Notes under the pieces: model-generated
What the model was told of the DNA's origin: nothing
Seen by the model: only the letters and a program-made list of their open reading frames with translations
Database searches by the model: none
Made by a program: the position numbers and the translations under genes
NCBI GenBank assembly: GCA_964450715.1
Contig: CAYVFC010000220.1
Coordinates: 1 to 8,967, forward strand
Source: CAYVFC01 sp964450715
GTDB taxonomy: Bacteria > Myxococcota_A > Polyangia > Polyangiales > JAFGIB01
Reading direction: 5' to 3'
DNA: 8,967 nucleotides
Part shown: positions 1-5,833 of the stretch, piece by piece
Layout of the letters: each line of letters opens with the position of its first letter
Numbering within the stretch: position 1 is the stretch's first letter

Positions 1-19
1 CACGCTGGGATCCGTCCGG

Positions 20-43
20 GGGGCGGCCCGAAAGGGCCGTCCC
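20..43. repeat. GAAA-tetraloop hairpin
   Basis: A 10-bp stem (20-29 with 34-43, one G-T pair) is capped by GAAA at 30-33. GNRA loops are especially stable in RNA, so this may be a transcript-end or processing structure of a gene to the left. No T-tract follows, so it is not a classical terminator. Confidence 0.5.
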
Positions 44-209
44 TACCGGGACCCGTTCATCTACGTCGATCTTGGAAATCCAGTTTTATTTGTCCTTCCC
101 GCTCCAGCATCTTCTGCACATGCGAAGGTCAGAAAGACAAGCACCCCCAAGAACCAACGCTTCCCCTCTGCCGTTTCTTTATCTTCGTCAACTCCTCGAT
201 TTCGATCCC

Positions 210-267
210 GGTATTCCCGATTGTGAACTTCTTAACTCCGACCGCGGTATTCCGACCCCGGTATTCC
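210..267 (+). repeat. Three GGTATTCC direct repeats
   Basis: GGTATTCC occurs exactly at 210-217, 246-253 and 260-267, each preceded by C and mostly followed by C/G-A. The starts are 36 and 14 bases apart. They lie 97-154 bases upstream of the lipoprotein start and could be binding sites for a regulator or remnants of a degenerate repeat. This is a sequence observation only; the function is unknown. Confidence 0.4.
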
Positions 268-350
268 AGATAGGACTGGAAGCTCTTGCGCTGCTTTTTC
301 GCCGGCTACTACGCTACCATGGCAGAGGCGGCCTATCCGTAGCGCTGGCC

Positions 351-357
351 AGGAGGG
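351..357 (+). promoter_or_regulatory. Ribosome binding site fixing the 364 start
   Basis: AGGAGGG is a near-perfect Shine-Dalgarno sequence ending 6 bases before ATG 364. It settles the start of the propeller lipoprotein. Confidence 0.8.
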
Positions 358-363
358 AAGAGG

Positions 364-1749
364 ATGAAAGTGAAGGTCGATCTGGTTGTCGGCGCGGGAG
401 TGCTGGCGATGGTGCTCGGACTGGGGCAGGCGTTGCTGCTGCCGGCGGGATGTACAACGCGCCGAGCACCGCCGAAAACCGAGCCAAAGGCCAGGAGCGC
501 GATGGAAGCGGCCGAGCCCGAAGCCATTAGCGAGGCGAAAACAATTGAGTCGAAGGCAGGGGGCAAGACAGAAGCGGCAGGCAGTTCACCGGCAGGCAAC
601 TCGCCGGTCATGCGCAAGCCGGCCGATCTAGTCGCTGCCCGCGATGGGGGTTTTTACCTTGCAGGTAGCTACTTGTCCCCTGATCACGGACAGGGTTTCT
701 GGATCTGGAAGCTGGACGCAAGAGGAGAAGCGTTGTGGCAGAAGACCTTTCCGTCGGAAAAACAGGAGGAAGTCACCGCCTTGATGGCCACGGATGACGG
801 CGGCGTTCTGGCCGTGGGACTGGCTTTCGTATATCAGCCCAGGGTCGGATACCGGAGCTGGATACGGAAACTGAACAAGGTCGGGGATATCGAATACACC
901 CAGACGATCAGAGGATATGGCAGGGCCGGCGTGATCCTCGAAGCCGACGGCGGCAACTATCTTCTGGGCGGAACCGGCAAACCCGGGAAGAAGGAGAGGA
1001 GTAAGAATACGGAGCATACGGACCGGGATACCTGGCTGGCGAAGATCGACCCAAGGGGGAAGGTCCTTTGGGAGCTATTCCATGACCGGGGCTCCGACGA
1101 AAGCGCATATTCGGGAATAAACGCCGAGGGCGGTGGCTTCGTTTTTATCGGCTCCACCGGGAAGTACAACAAGTTCGGGCAGGGCCCGTCCGAGATCTGG
1201 TTGTTCAAAATCGATTCCGCCGGAAAGATCGTGGCAGAGATCAGGTTCCCTGACGGCAGAATCATGTCCAAGGGAGGACCGTTCATCGCGAAGAACGGTA
1301 AACAATTCGCGGTCGTGTACTCCACCTCGCAGCTGCCGGATATCCGCAGCGTCGACGTCTCCAGAGTGCCGTCGTTTACCGCGGAGATCGTAGCTCTCGA
1401 TTACGAGCTGAAGAAGCTATGGAGCAAGCGACTGGCGGACTACTCCTCGGTCGTGACCCCCCTGGTCACGGCAACCGCGGACGGCAACTACCTGGTAGCG
1501 GGAGCGGTGCGCAAGGGGCCGAGGATCGACAAGATCGGTGGCGGTGGAAAGGTGATCTGGAGCCAGACCACTCAGGTCAGGAGCAAGGGGTCTCCCGTGT
1601 ACAACGTCCTGGGCCTGGTCCTGGAGAATTCGGTGGCTTCCATCGCGGGGAGCGTCATGGATCCGATGAGCGGAGACCTCGGCGAGGAAGTGTTCTTTCT
1701 CGGAATCGACGCGAAGTCCCCGAAGCTGCTGTGGCGGAAGAGCTACTGA
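364..1749 (+). CDS. Exported lipoprotein with six beta-propeller-like repeats
   Basis: This 461-residue protein is probably anchored to the envelope and faces the periplasm or cell surface. Residues 1-29 form a signal peptide (Lys-rich start, then a Val/Leu/Ala core) ending in LPAGC with the lipidated Cys at 30; Pro at -3 is slightly off the consensus. Residues 31-85 are a Lys/Glu/Ala-rich linker. From about 90 on, a unit recurs six times: a D-G-G-x-Y-L-x-x-G strand (94, 144, 194, 254, 372, and a weaker one near 426) paired with a W-x-x-K-x-D-x-x-G-K-x-x-W strand (113, 165, 222, 277, 387, 444). Six such units fit a PQQ/kelch-like propeller. No catalytic residues are apparent, so a binding or scaffold role is more likely than an enzyme. 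It stands alone and converges with the hydrolase gene. The start is supported by the strong ribosome binding site. Ligand and exact family are not recognised. Confidence 0.85.
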   Translation: MKVKVDLVVGAGVLAMVLGLGQALLLPAGCTTRRAPPKTEPKARSAMEAAEPEAISEAKTIESKAGGKTEAAGSSPAGNSPVMRKPADLVAARDGGFYLAGSYLSPDHGQGFWIWKLDARGEALWQKTFPSEKQEEVTALMATDDGGVLAVGLAFVYQPRVGYRSWIRKLNKVGDIEYTQTIRGYGRAGVILEADGGNYLLGGTGKPGKKERSKNTEHTDRDTWLAKIDPRGKVLWELFHDRGSDESAYSGINAEGGGFVFIGSTGKYNKFGQGPSEIWLFKIDSAGKIVAEIRFPDGRIMSKGGPFIAKNGKQFAVVYSTSQLPDIRSVDVSRVPSFTAEIVALDYELKKLWSKRLADYSSVVTPLVTATADGNYLVAGAVRKGPRIDKIGGGGKVIWSQTTQVRSKGSPVYNVLGLVLENSVASIAGSVMDPMSGDLGEEVFFLGIDAKSPKLLWRKSY

Positions 1750-1767
1750 CGGTCAGAGCATCGATCG

Positions 1768-1825
1768 GGTTATAAGACGGAGCGATTTGCCCCGGAATTC
1801 CCTACACGGTGATGTCCTTATAACC
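1768..1825. repeat. 9-bp perfect inverted repeat after the lipoprotein gene
   Basis: GGTTATAAG (1768-1776) is matched by CTTATAACC (1817-1825) across 40 bases, starting 19 bases after the lipoprotein stop. The arms are A/T-rich compared with the surroundings. The large loop and absence of a T-tract argue against a simple terminator. It could be the ends of a tiny mobile-element relic or a protein-binding site. Confidence 0.4.
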
Positions 1826-1896
1826 ATGCATATTGATAACTGGTTTCCTTGGGGGGCACGCGGACCGGCTTCGTCCTGTCCGGGGTACGGCACAAC

Positions 1897-1937
1897 CCAC
1901 AACCCCACAACCCGACCGGGGTTGGCGGGGTTGGTGG
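1897..1937. terminator. C/G-rich hairpin between convergent genes
   Basis: The left arm carries two AACCC blocks (1901-1913) and the right arm two matching GGGTTG blocks (1918-1937) around GACC, forming a long stem with small bulges. It lies between the convergent stops at 1749 and 1989, where it could end transcription from either side. There is no T-run, so a canonical intrinsic terminator is not shown. Confidence 0.4.
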
Positions 1938-1971
1938 TCCGCGACGGCGCCGAGACCGTCCGCTGGAGCCG

Positions 1972-1992
1972 GTAGGCGGGGACAGCCCCTAC
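1972..1992 (-). terminator. Small hairpin at the hydrolase stop codon
   Basis: GTAG (1972-1975) pairs with CTAC (1989-1992) and GGG (1978-1980) with CCC (1986-1988), leaving a 2-base bulge. The stem includes the TAG stop of the hydrolase. It lacks a T-tract and is short, so the assignment is weak. Confidence 0.25.
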
Positions 1993-3215
1993 AGCGACTG
2001 AGCGTCCCACGGGGCGTTCGTCTCGGGGGTGATCCAGGGCGAGGAGCACATCTCGCAATCGGCGCCCCAGAAGAAGCGCTTGGCGTCGTCATCTCCGTTC
2101 ACCCAGTAACGCAACCAGGCCGTGATGGGGGCGATATACCTTCCGGTCGCGGATAGCTCGGACAGGACGTTGAGATGGCCGATGGGCAGCGCCGCCAGCA
2201 TGGCCGGCGCCTCGTCCAGGGTGGAGAGGGTCGACCTGACGTCGTTTATCACGTCCTGTGTGCCGGTAAGCAACAGGACCGGGCCAAGCGGATCCCCCGA
2301 GGTGTCGTGGCCGTGGATGGCGACGGTGGTGGCGATGGGCGGGTACGAGGAGAGCCGCACCGAGGCCGTGGCGCCGAGCGAATAGCCCATGGTGACCGCC
2401 CGGTCCACCGCCAGCACGCCCCGGTAGATGCCGGGCTCGCTGTTCTGCGCGATGAGCCAGTCGAGCCCGGTCCGCATGGCCTCGTCATTGCCCGTGTTGG
2501 CCGGGTTGCCGGTCAGAGCGTTGACGCAGATGGTCACGAAACCGTGGGTCGCGAGGTGGGTCAACAGCGTGTTGTACATCGAGGGCGAGGTCATGATCCC
2601 CGGCCCGAACACCACCGGCGAATGTAGAAACCCGTTTGCGCCCAGGGGGTCGGGCCTGAAGATGGTGTAACCCGCGCCGGGCCCCACGTTCGACTCCGTG
2701 GTGGTGGTCGCAAAGGGCCCCGCCTGGGTGTAGTCGGTGATCGGCGGCAGCGTCGAGCCCGCGCCCGCTCCGGCGCCGGCCCCGCCCGCGGCGCTGCTCG
2801 CGCCGCTCGCGCCTCCTGCCCCGCCTGTCCCGGCCGCCGCCGTGCCCCCGGTGTCCATACCTCCCGCGCCTCCGATGACCGCGCCCCCGGCACCCGCCTC
2901 GCCGCCGAGGCCGCCCGTGTCCACTGCGCCCGCATCGACGGCGAACGCGCCCGCGGCGCCTGCCTCGCCGCCGCCGCCCGCACCGGAAATCCCCGGAACC
3001 CCGGCTGCCGGCTGCGGCAAACCTGCACCGCCGCCCGCGCCGCCATATACGTAGCTGCCCGCGTATGGCTGCCCGCCGTACCCGGCGACTGGCGCGTACG
3101 CTCCGCCGCCGCCGGTACCATCGCTCTCTCCTCTGCACGCGCCAGATACCAACATCAAAACCACAAGGATTCCGATCATCACAGGAGTCGGGACCGCGGG
3201 CAGACAGTGTTGCAT
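1989..3215 (-). CDS. Lipoprotein alpha/beta hydrolase, PETase/cutinase/dienelactone-hydrolase type
   Basis: This 408-residue exported serine hydrolase probably cleaves an ester or polyester outside the cytoplasm. Residues 1-26 are a signal peptide and VSGAC supplies the lipidated Cys27. Residues 33-155 are an extreme Gly/Ala-rich tether. The catalytic domain runs from about 160 to 408: oxyanion-region F-G-P-G-I at 203-207, T-H-G-F at 223-226, nucleophile elbow G-Y-S-L-G with Ser279, likely acid Asp321 (TGTQD) and His347 (GHLNV). These positions follow the order in the polyesterase-lipase-cutinase and chlorophyllase-like families. A C-terminal C-x2-C (387, 390) could form a disulfide. A longer reading from 3404 exists, but its extra 63 residues are Arg-rich with no signal peptide; the start used here has AGGGAGG 5 bases upstream. 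The gene is monocistronic and convergent with the lipoprotein gene. Hydrolase fold: confident. Substrate: unknown; polyester or cutin activity is inference from family resemblance. Confidence 0.85.
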   Translation of the reverse strand: MQHCLPAVPTPVMIGILVVLMLVSGACRGESDGTGGGGAYAPVAGYGGQPYAGSYVYGGAGGGAGLPQPAAGVPGISGAGGGGEAGAAGAFAVDAGAVDTGGLGGEAGAGGAVIGGAGGMDTGGTAAAGTGGAGGASGASSAAGGAGAGAGAGSTLPPITDYTQAGPFATTTTESNVGPGAGYTIFRPDPLGANGFLHSPVVFGPGIMTSPSMYNTLLTHLATHGFVTICVNALTGNPANTGNDEAMRTGLDWLIAQNSEPGIYRGVLAVDRAVTMGYSLGATASVRLSSYPPIATTVAIHGHDTSGDPLGPVLLLTGTQDVINDVRSTLSTLDEAPAMLAALPIGHLNVLSELSATGRYIAPITAWLRYWVNGDDDAKRFFWGADCEMCSSPWITPETNAPWDAQSL

Positions 3216-3220
3216 GACAG

Positions 3221-3227
3221 CCTCCCT
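3221..3227 (-). promoter_or_regulatory. Ribosome binding site fixing the 3215 start
   Basis: Read on the minus strand this is AGGGAGG, ending 5 bases before the ATG at 3215-3213. It supports the lipoprotein start over the longer upstream reading. Confidence 0.8.
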
Positions 3228-3307
3228 CTGGCCGAAAGGGATGGCGGGTTTCCGCCTTCCCCGTCGCCCGCGACTGTGTAACATGCAGACACCGGCTCTC
3301 GGCGTAA

Positions 3308-3339
3308 GAATCCGGCGCAAGAGCCACGGAATCCGGCGC
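3308..3339. promoter_or_regulatory. Two direct repeats 21 bp apart upstream of the hydrolase
   Basis: GAATCCGGCGC occurs at 3308-3318 and again at 3329-3339. The 21-bp period is two helical turns, so a dimeric regulator could bind both on one DNA face. They lie 93-124 bases upstream of the hydrolase start. No clear -35/-10 pair was found nearby, so an operator role is inference. Confidence 0.35.
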
Positions 3340-3446
3340 CCTTGCGCCGTCCAACGGCGGACCGGACAGCGCCGTGGCCGGCGAACGGGCCTCGAGCCCG
3401 ACACTTCGGTTGCTTGACAAAATAGCTCGATCAGATTTCGGAGCGC

Positions 3447-3621
3447 GACGGCCCCGGATGCAAGGCGCGACGACGAGAAATATTGGGGATATTAGAAAAT
3501 CGGAGACGTTGTCGTCGGAAACGTACAACGCGGAGCGGGCGCTAGTCCGCGAAGCTGTACGTTTCCGGCGGCAATACGCAGGGTCCGAAGGACCCGAGTA
3601 CACGCAGCAGCCGGGGCCGTC
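3447..3621. repeat. Branched structured element with four or more stems
   Basis: The outer stem is a perfect 11-bp inverted repeat, GACGGCCCCGG (3447-3457) with CCGGGGCCGTC (3611-3621). Inside it, arm A is 3468-3476 with 3509-3517 (9 bp, one G-T) and holds a mini-hairpin 3479-3483/3489-3493. Arm B is GGAAACGTACA (3517-3527) with its perfect complement (3556-3566), continuing inward as CGCGGA (3529-3534) with TCCGCG (3546-3551). Arm C is GGGTCC-GAA-GGACCC (3581-3595). Bases 3513-3517 can join arm A or extend arm B through 3567-3570, so two folds compete. The element stops about 20 bases before the transposase remnant. It could be a structured RNA, a non-autonomous mobile repeat, or the noncoding part of a transposon; strand and family are not known. 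Confidence 0.6.
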
Positions 3622-3640
3622 CCGCCCGAAAGATGGATGA

Positions 3641-3838
3641 GTTGTTTTGTCACGGACCCTTACCGTGTTTCAGCACCGAATGCAGCCGCTTTACAACGAC
3701 TATCTGAGACAGCAGCAGCAGGGCACCAAGCCCCCGATGGCCAGGCTGACGCTGGCGCGCCGTATCGCGGCCACGGTGCTGGCGATGTGGAAGAACAAGG
3801 AGGCATACGACCCGGACAGGTATCGCGTCCAAAGATAA
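3641..3838 (+). pseudogene. IS110-family-like transposase, C-terminal remnant
   Basis: Only about 65 codons survive, ending at TAA 3836-3838. The reading contains R-M-Q-P-L-Y-N-D-Y-L, then a Gln-rich patch, then the block A-R-L-T-L-A-R-R-I-A-A-T-V-L-A-M-W and a D-P-D-R-Y tail. This helix-plus-tail pattern resembles the extreme C-terminus of IS110/IS1111-type DEDD transposases, which are normally about 300-400 residues. An in-frame TGA at 3638-3640 and unrelated sequence upstream show that the catalytic N-terminal part is gone. A TTG at 3647 could formally start a 63-residue peptide but has no ribosome binding site. The family call rests on recalled motif resemblance and needs a profile search. 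Confidence 0.55.
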
Positions 3839-4113
3839 ACGCTCGTCTCTGCGGTGAGGCACTCACCGGTACGGCGCCGTTCAGGTTGGAGGCAACCGCC
3901 CCGGAGTCGAGCAAGGTTCGAGGGGTAGCACCTCAAATAAAGCTGGGCCGCAGTTCGGTTCCCGACACCTGAATCGAGGAAGCCCCCGAAAGCCCTGGGC
4001 GACGTATCGCTCGAGAGGATCTCAAGACCGCCGCGTCACCCCGCGCGGTAGCCTTGACCCATCGCCTCGCCGTTCGCGACGTAGCGCCAAGACCCGTAAC
4101 CTCGCCGGACTCC
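3839..4113. other. Hairpin-bearing stretch after the transposase remnant
   Basis: No gene is recognised. There are two compact hairpins: CGGTGAG-GCA-CTCACCG (3852-3868) and GGTTG-GAGG-CAACC (3884-3897). In the IS1111 branch of IS110 elements the noncoding end downstream of the transposase encodes a structured bridge RNA, so these may be its relic. In the IS110 branch it lies upstream instead, so this is inference. The rest (about 3960-4113) shows nothing further. Confidence 0.4.
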
Positions 4114-4169
4114 GTACGGTCAAACGAGGAAAAAGTCCGGTGGACGGACAAATTCGTTCTTGACCGTAC
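4114..4169 (+). promoter_or_regulatory. 10-bp inverted repeat upstream of the radical SAM operon
   Basis: GTACGGTCAA (4114-4123) is perfectly complementary to TTGACCGTAC (4160-4169), and a smaller stem, GTCCG/CGGAC (4135-4139/4145-4149), is nested inside. The right arm contains the candidate -35 box, so a protein bound to both arms could block RNA polymerase. If instead the region is transcribed from further upstream, the stem would be an RNA structure. Confidence 0.45.
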
Positions 4170-4188
4170 ATTCGATAGAAGCTCTATT
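4160..4188 (+). promoter_or_regulatory. Candidate sigma-70 promoter for the radical SAM operon
   Basis: TTGACC (4160-4165, five of six consensus positions) is followed after exactly 17 bases by TCTATT (4183-4188, four of six). Transcription would begin near 4195. If real, the TTG at 4160 cannot be the start codon of the small ORF and its true start must lie downstream. Confidence 0.4.
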
Positions 4189-4417
4189 TGTCCTTCCCGC
4201 CGAGCGAGACGCGGTCGAATCCATTGTCGGCAGGCGCATCTACCGGTACTTTCTGCTGCTGAGCCACAATCTGTTGATGGAGATCGTGTACGTGCTGAAA
4301 ACCCTGGCGCGACGAAAACCGCTGTTCACCAGGATGACCATCAGAAAGTATCTCCGCTTCGGCTGGAGAGCGGGGCTGAGAAGCGCCTCCGCCCGTCTCG
4401 CGACCCCGGCTTCGTAG
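4160..4417 (+). CDS. Small unknown protein preceding the radical SAM enzyme
   Basis: This reading of up to 85 residues is not recognised. It is basic, with a hydrophobic/aromatic central segment around residues 28-47 (R-I-Y-R-Y-F-L-L-L-S, then M-E-I-V-Y-V-L) too interrupted for a clear membrane helix, then a Lys/Arg-rich part and an Ala/Ser/Arg tail. It has no cysteine. Third codon positions are mostly G/C from about 4190 on, as in neighbouring genes, which supports real coding. Its TAG (4415-4417) overlaps the AGGAG of the next gene, so translation is probably coupled. The TTG start is doubtful: it has no ribosome binding site and coincides with a -35-like box; GTG or ATG codons further in (for example ATG 4277) are alternatives. 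It may be a partner protein, a modified peptide substrate, or the tail of a decayed gene. Confidence 0.5.
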   Translation: MTVHSIEALFVLPAERDAVESIVGRRIYRYFLLLSHNLLMEIVYVLKTLARRKPLFTRMTIRKYLRFGWRAGLRSASARLATPAS

Positions 4418-4420
4418 GAG
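4416..4420 (+). promoter_or_regulatory. Ribosome binding site overlapping the upstream stop
   Basis: AGGAG begins inside the TAG stop of the small ORF and ends 6 bases before ATG 4427. The arrangement fits translational coupling and fixes the radical SAM start. Confidence 0.75.
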
Positions 4421-4426
4421 AAGTTC

Positions 4427-5812
4427 ATGCCAGAAAAGGTGATCCGGACGACCCGCAGCACCTGCGGACAGTGCTTGAAGGAAGTCGATGCCACCATCGT
4501 CCTCAGAGACGGGAGGGTTCTCATCGCCAAGGAGTGCAGCGAGCACGGGCCCCAGGAGACGCTTCTGTCGACCGATCCCGACGACTACCTGTCCCGGTAC
4601 GAAAAGTACGAGAAGCTCGTGGCCAGGAACCGGGCCGACGCGAAGCCGCTACGGTCCTATCACCTGCACATGACCGACAGCTGCAACCTGAACTGCCCCA
4701 TCTGCTACACATCCACGGTGGGGGCGCGCGAGGTCGTCCCGTCGAAGCAGCTGAAGTGCGTCATCGAGTCCTTCGAGGGCGTGAGGCTCAATCTCTTCGG
4801 GGGAGAGCCCACGACCCATCCCGAGCTGTTCGAGATCGTTCGCATGATCCGGAACGCCGGAAACACCCCCGTCCTGTACACCAACGGCATCCGCCTGACG
4901 GACGCGAAATACACCCGGGCGCTACGCTCCGCGGGGGTCGGGGAGGTTCACATCGGATTCGACGGCTTCCGGGAATCGACCTACCGGCAGTTGAGGGGTT
5001 GCGACCTGCTGGATAAGAAGCTGAAAGCGATAGACAGCGCCGTCGATGCAGGCTTCACGGTCATCCTCGAGGCCACCGTGGTCAAGGGGTTGAACGACGA
5101 TGAGCTGGGAGACATGCTGCGGTTCGCCGTTTCGAGGCGCGGGGTATCCGCACAGGTCTTTCGCGTGCTCGCCCTGGTCAACCAGAACACGGAACCCTCG
5201 CAACGGCTGGTCACCTCGGAGATCGTTTCCGCGCTGGAAGAGCAGACGGGGGGGGCGTTCGATTCCGGTTCGTTCGCGGATTTTCAGCACATCCTCTACC
5301 ACTACACGTCGATATTCGGGATCACGCGTTACGGCTGTTTCGACAACCGGTACTATCTCCTCAAGCGAGAGACCGACGGTCACTTCAAGGGAATCGGCGA
5401 GCTACTGGATCTGTCCAGCCTGAGGGAGGTATTCGAGCAGACCGACGGGCTTCCGGCGCCGCGGCTGGCGAAAATCGCCAGGCTTGCCGCCGCCGCTCCC
5501 GCCCACCTGCGATCGATCGACTCGTTGAAACTGGCCCACGCCGCCCTGGGCAACCTGGTCATGGAGAGGTTCTCCAGCGTGCACAAGCCCGTGGAGAGGG
5601 ATTCGGCTTTCTTCATCCTGGAGATCGCCAGCTCCTGCGACCAGGACAACTTCGACCGGACGATCGTCGAGAACTGTCCTTCCGGTATCTACTACCGGGG
5701 CGAGCTGTATGATTCGCTGGGCATGGCCTACATGTGCAACCGCATGAAGGACGCAAGCTGCCCGGACCACGAAGGGTTCTGCCGCGAGTGCCGGGTCGAG
5801 ATCGGCGGGTAG
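4427..5812 (+). CDS. Radical SAM enzyme with N-terminal zinc-type motif and Cys-rich C-terminus
   Basis: This 461-residue cytoplasmic enzyme should use a [4Fe-4S] cluster to cleave S-adenosylmethionine and start radical chemistry on an unknown substrate. Cluster ligands are C86-x3-C90-x2-C93 (CNLNCPIC), followed by the SAM-binding G-G-E-P-T at 125-129 and the Y-T-N-G strand at 151-154. The N-terminal ~50 residues carry C13-x2-C16 and C37-x2-H40-G, a metal-knuckle arrangement that reminds me of MJ0619-like and tetraether-synthase-like (Tes) proteins; the extra Cys block those usually carry before the radical SAM motif is not seen here. The C-terminal ~60 residues hold six cysteines (404, 417, 437, 445, 452, 455), ending C-x6-C-x2-C, enough for a SPASM-like auxiliary Fe-S cluster. 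It lies 9 bases after the small ORF. Lipid coupling, methylation or peptide modification are all possible. The class is certain; the reaction is not. Confidence 0.85.
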   Translation: MPEKVIRTTRSTCGQCLKEVDATIVLRDGRVLIAKECSEHGPQETLLSTDPDDYLSRYEKYEKLVARNRADAKPLRSYHLHMTDSCNLNCPICYTSTVGAREVVPSKQLKCVIESFEGVRLNLFGGEPTTHPELFEIVRMIRNAGNTPVLYTNGIRLTDAKYTRALRSAGVGEVHIGFDGFRESTYRQLRGCDLLDKKLKAIDSAVDAGFTVILEATVVKGLNDDELGDMLRFAVSRRGVSAQVFRVLALVNQNTEPSQRLVTSEIVSALEEQTGGAFDSGSFADFQHILYHYTSIFGITRYGCFDNRYYLLKRETDGHFKGIGELLDLSSLREVFEQTDGLPAPRLAKIARLAAAAPAHLRSIDSLKLAHAALGNLVMERFSSVHKPVERDSAFFILEIASSCDQDNFDRTIVENCPSGIYYRGELYDSLGMAYMCNRMKDASCPDHEGFCRECRVEIGG

Positions 5813-5833
5813 AGAAGACGGGATACCGGGCCG

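Larger units (their letters stand above)
1..363. other. Leader region upstream of the propeller lipoprotein
   Basis: I recognise no gene here. Frame 2 is open from the window edge to a TGA at 224-226, but the later part reads as Ser/Arg-rich filler with no domain, so I do not call it coding; a C-terminal tail of an upstream gene is not excluded. The stretch contains a strong hairpin (20-43), three copies of GGTATTCC (210-267) and a 16-base match (87-102) to a site at 4185-4200. No convincing -35/-10 pair is visible. Confidence 0.5.
3216..3640. other. Intergenic stretch between hydrolase and transposase remnant
   Basis: No gene is recognised. Readings open here are Arg/Ser-rich and domain-free. 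The first half is the presumed hydrolase control region with the 21-bp-spaced repeats and a small CGCCG/CGGCG hairpin (3345-3359). The second half is the branched inverted-repeat element at 3447-3621. Confidence 0.55.

Noticed and set aside
2737..3054. Pro/Ala-rich plus-strand reading resembling an exported linker protein
   Set aside because: It is the antisense image of the Gly/Ala-rich tether of the hydrolase lipoprotein.
3216..3404. 63-residue N-terminal extension of the hydrolase
   Set aside because: It is Arg-rich, would hide the signal peptide and lipobox, and the ATG at 3215 has a near-perfect ribosome binding site.
3374..3640. 88-residue plus-strand reading across the structured element
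   Set aside because: The stems constrain this sequence, not a protein; there is no domain and no ribosome binding site.
3851..3930. Possible tRNA suggested by a GGTTCGAG T-loop-like sequence at 3915-3922
   Set aside because: No matching acceptor stem, anticodon arm or D-arm can be placed around it.
3637..3972. 111-residue plus-strand reading overlapping the transposase remnant
   Set aside because: It is in another frame from the recognisable transposase tail and shows no domain or ribosome binding site.
4054..5016. Long 320-residue plus-strand reading across the radical SAM start
   Set aside because: It is Arg/Pro/His-rich and lies in the wrong frame over the well-supported radical SAM gene and small ORF; it is a high-GC shadow.
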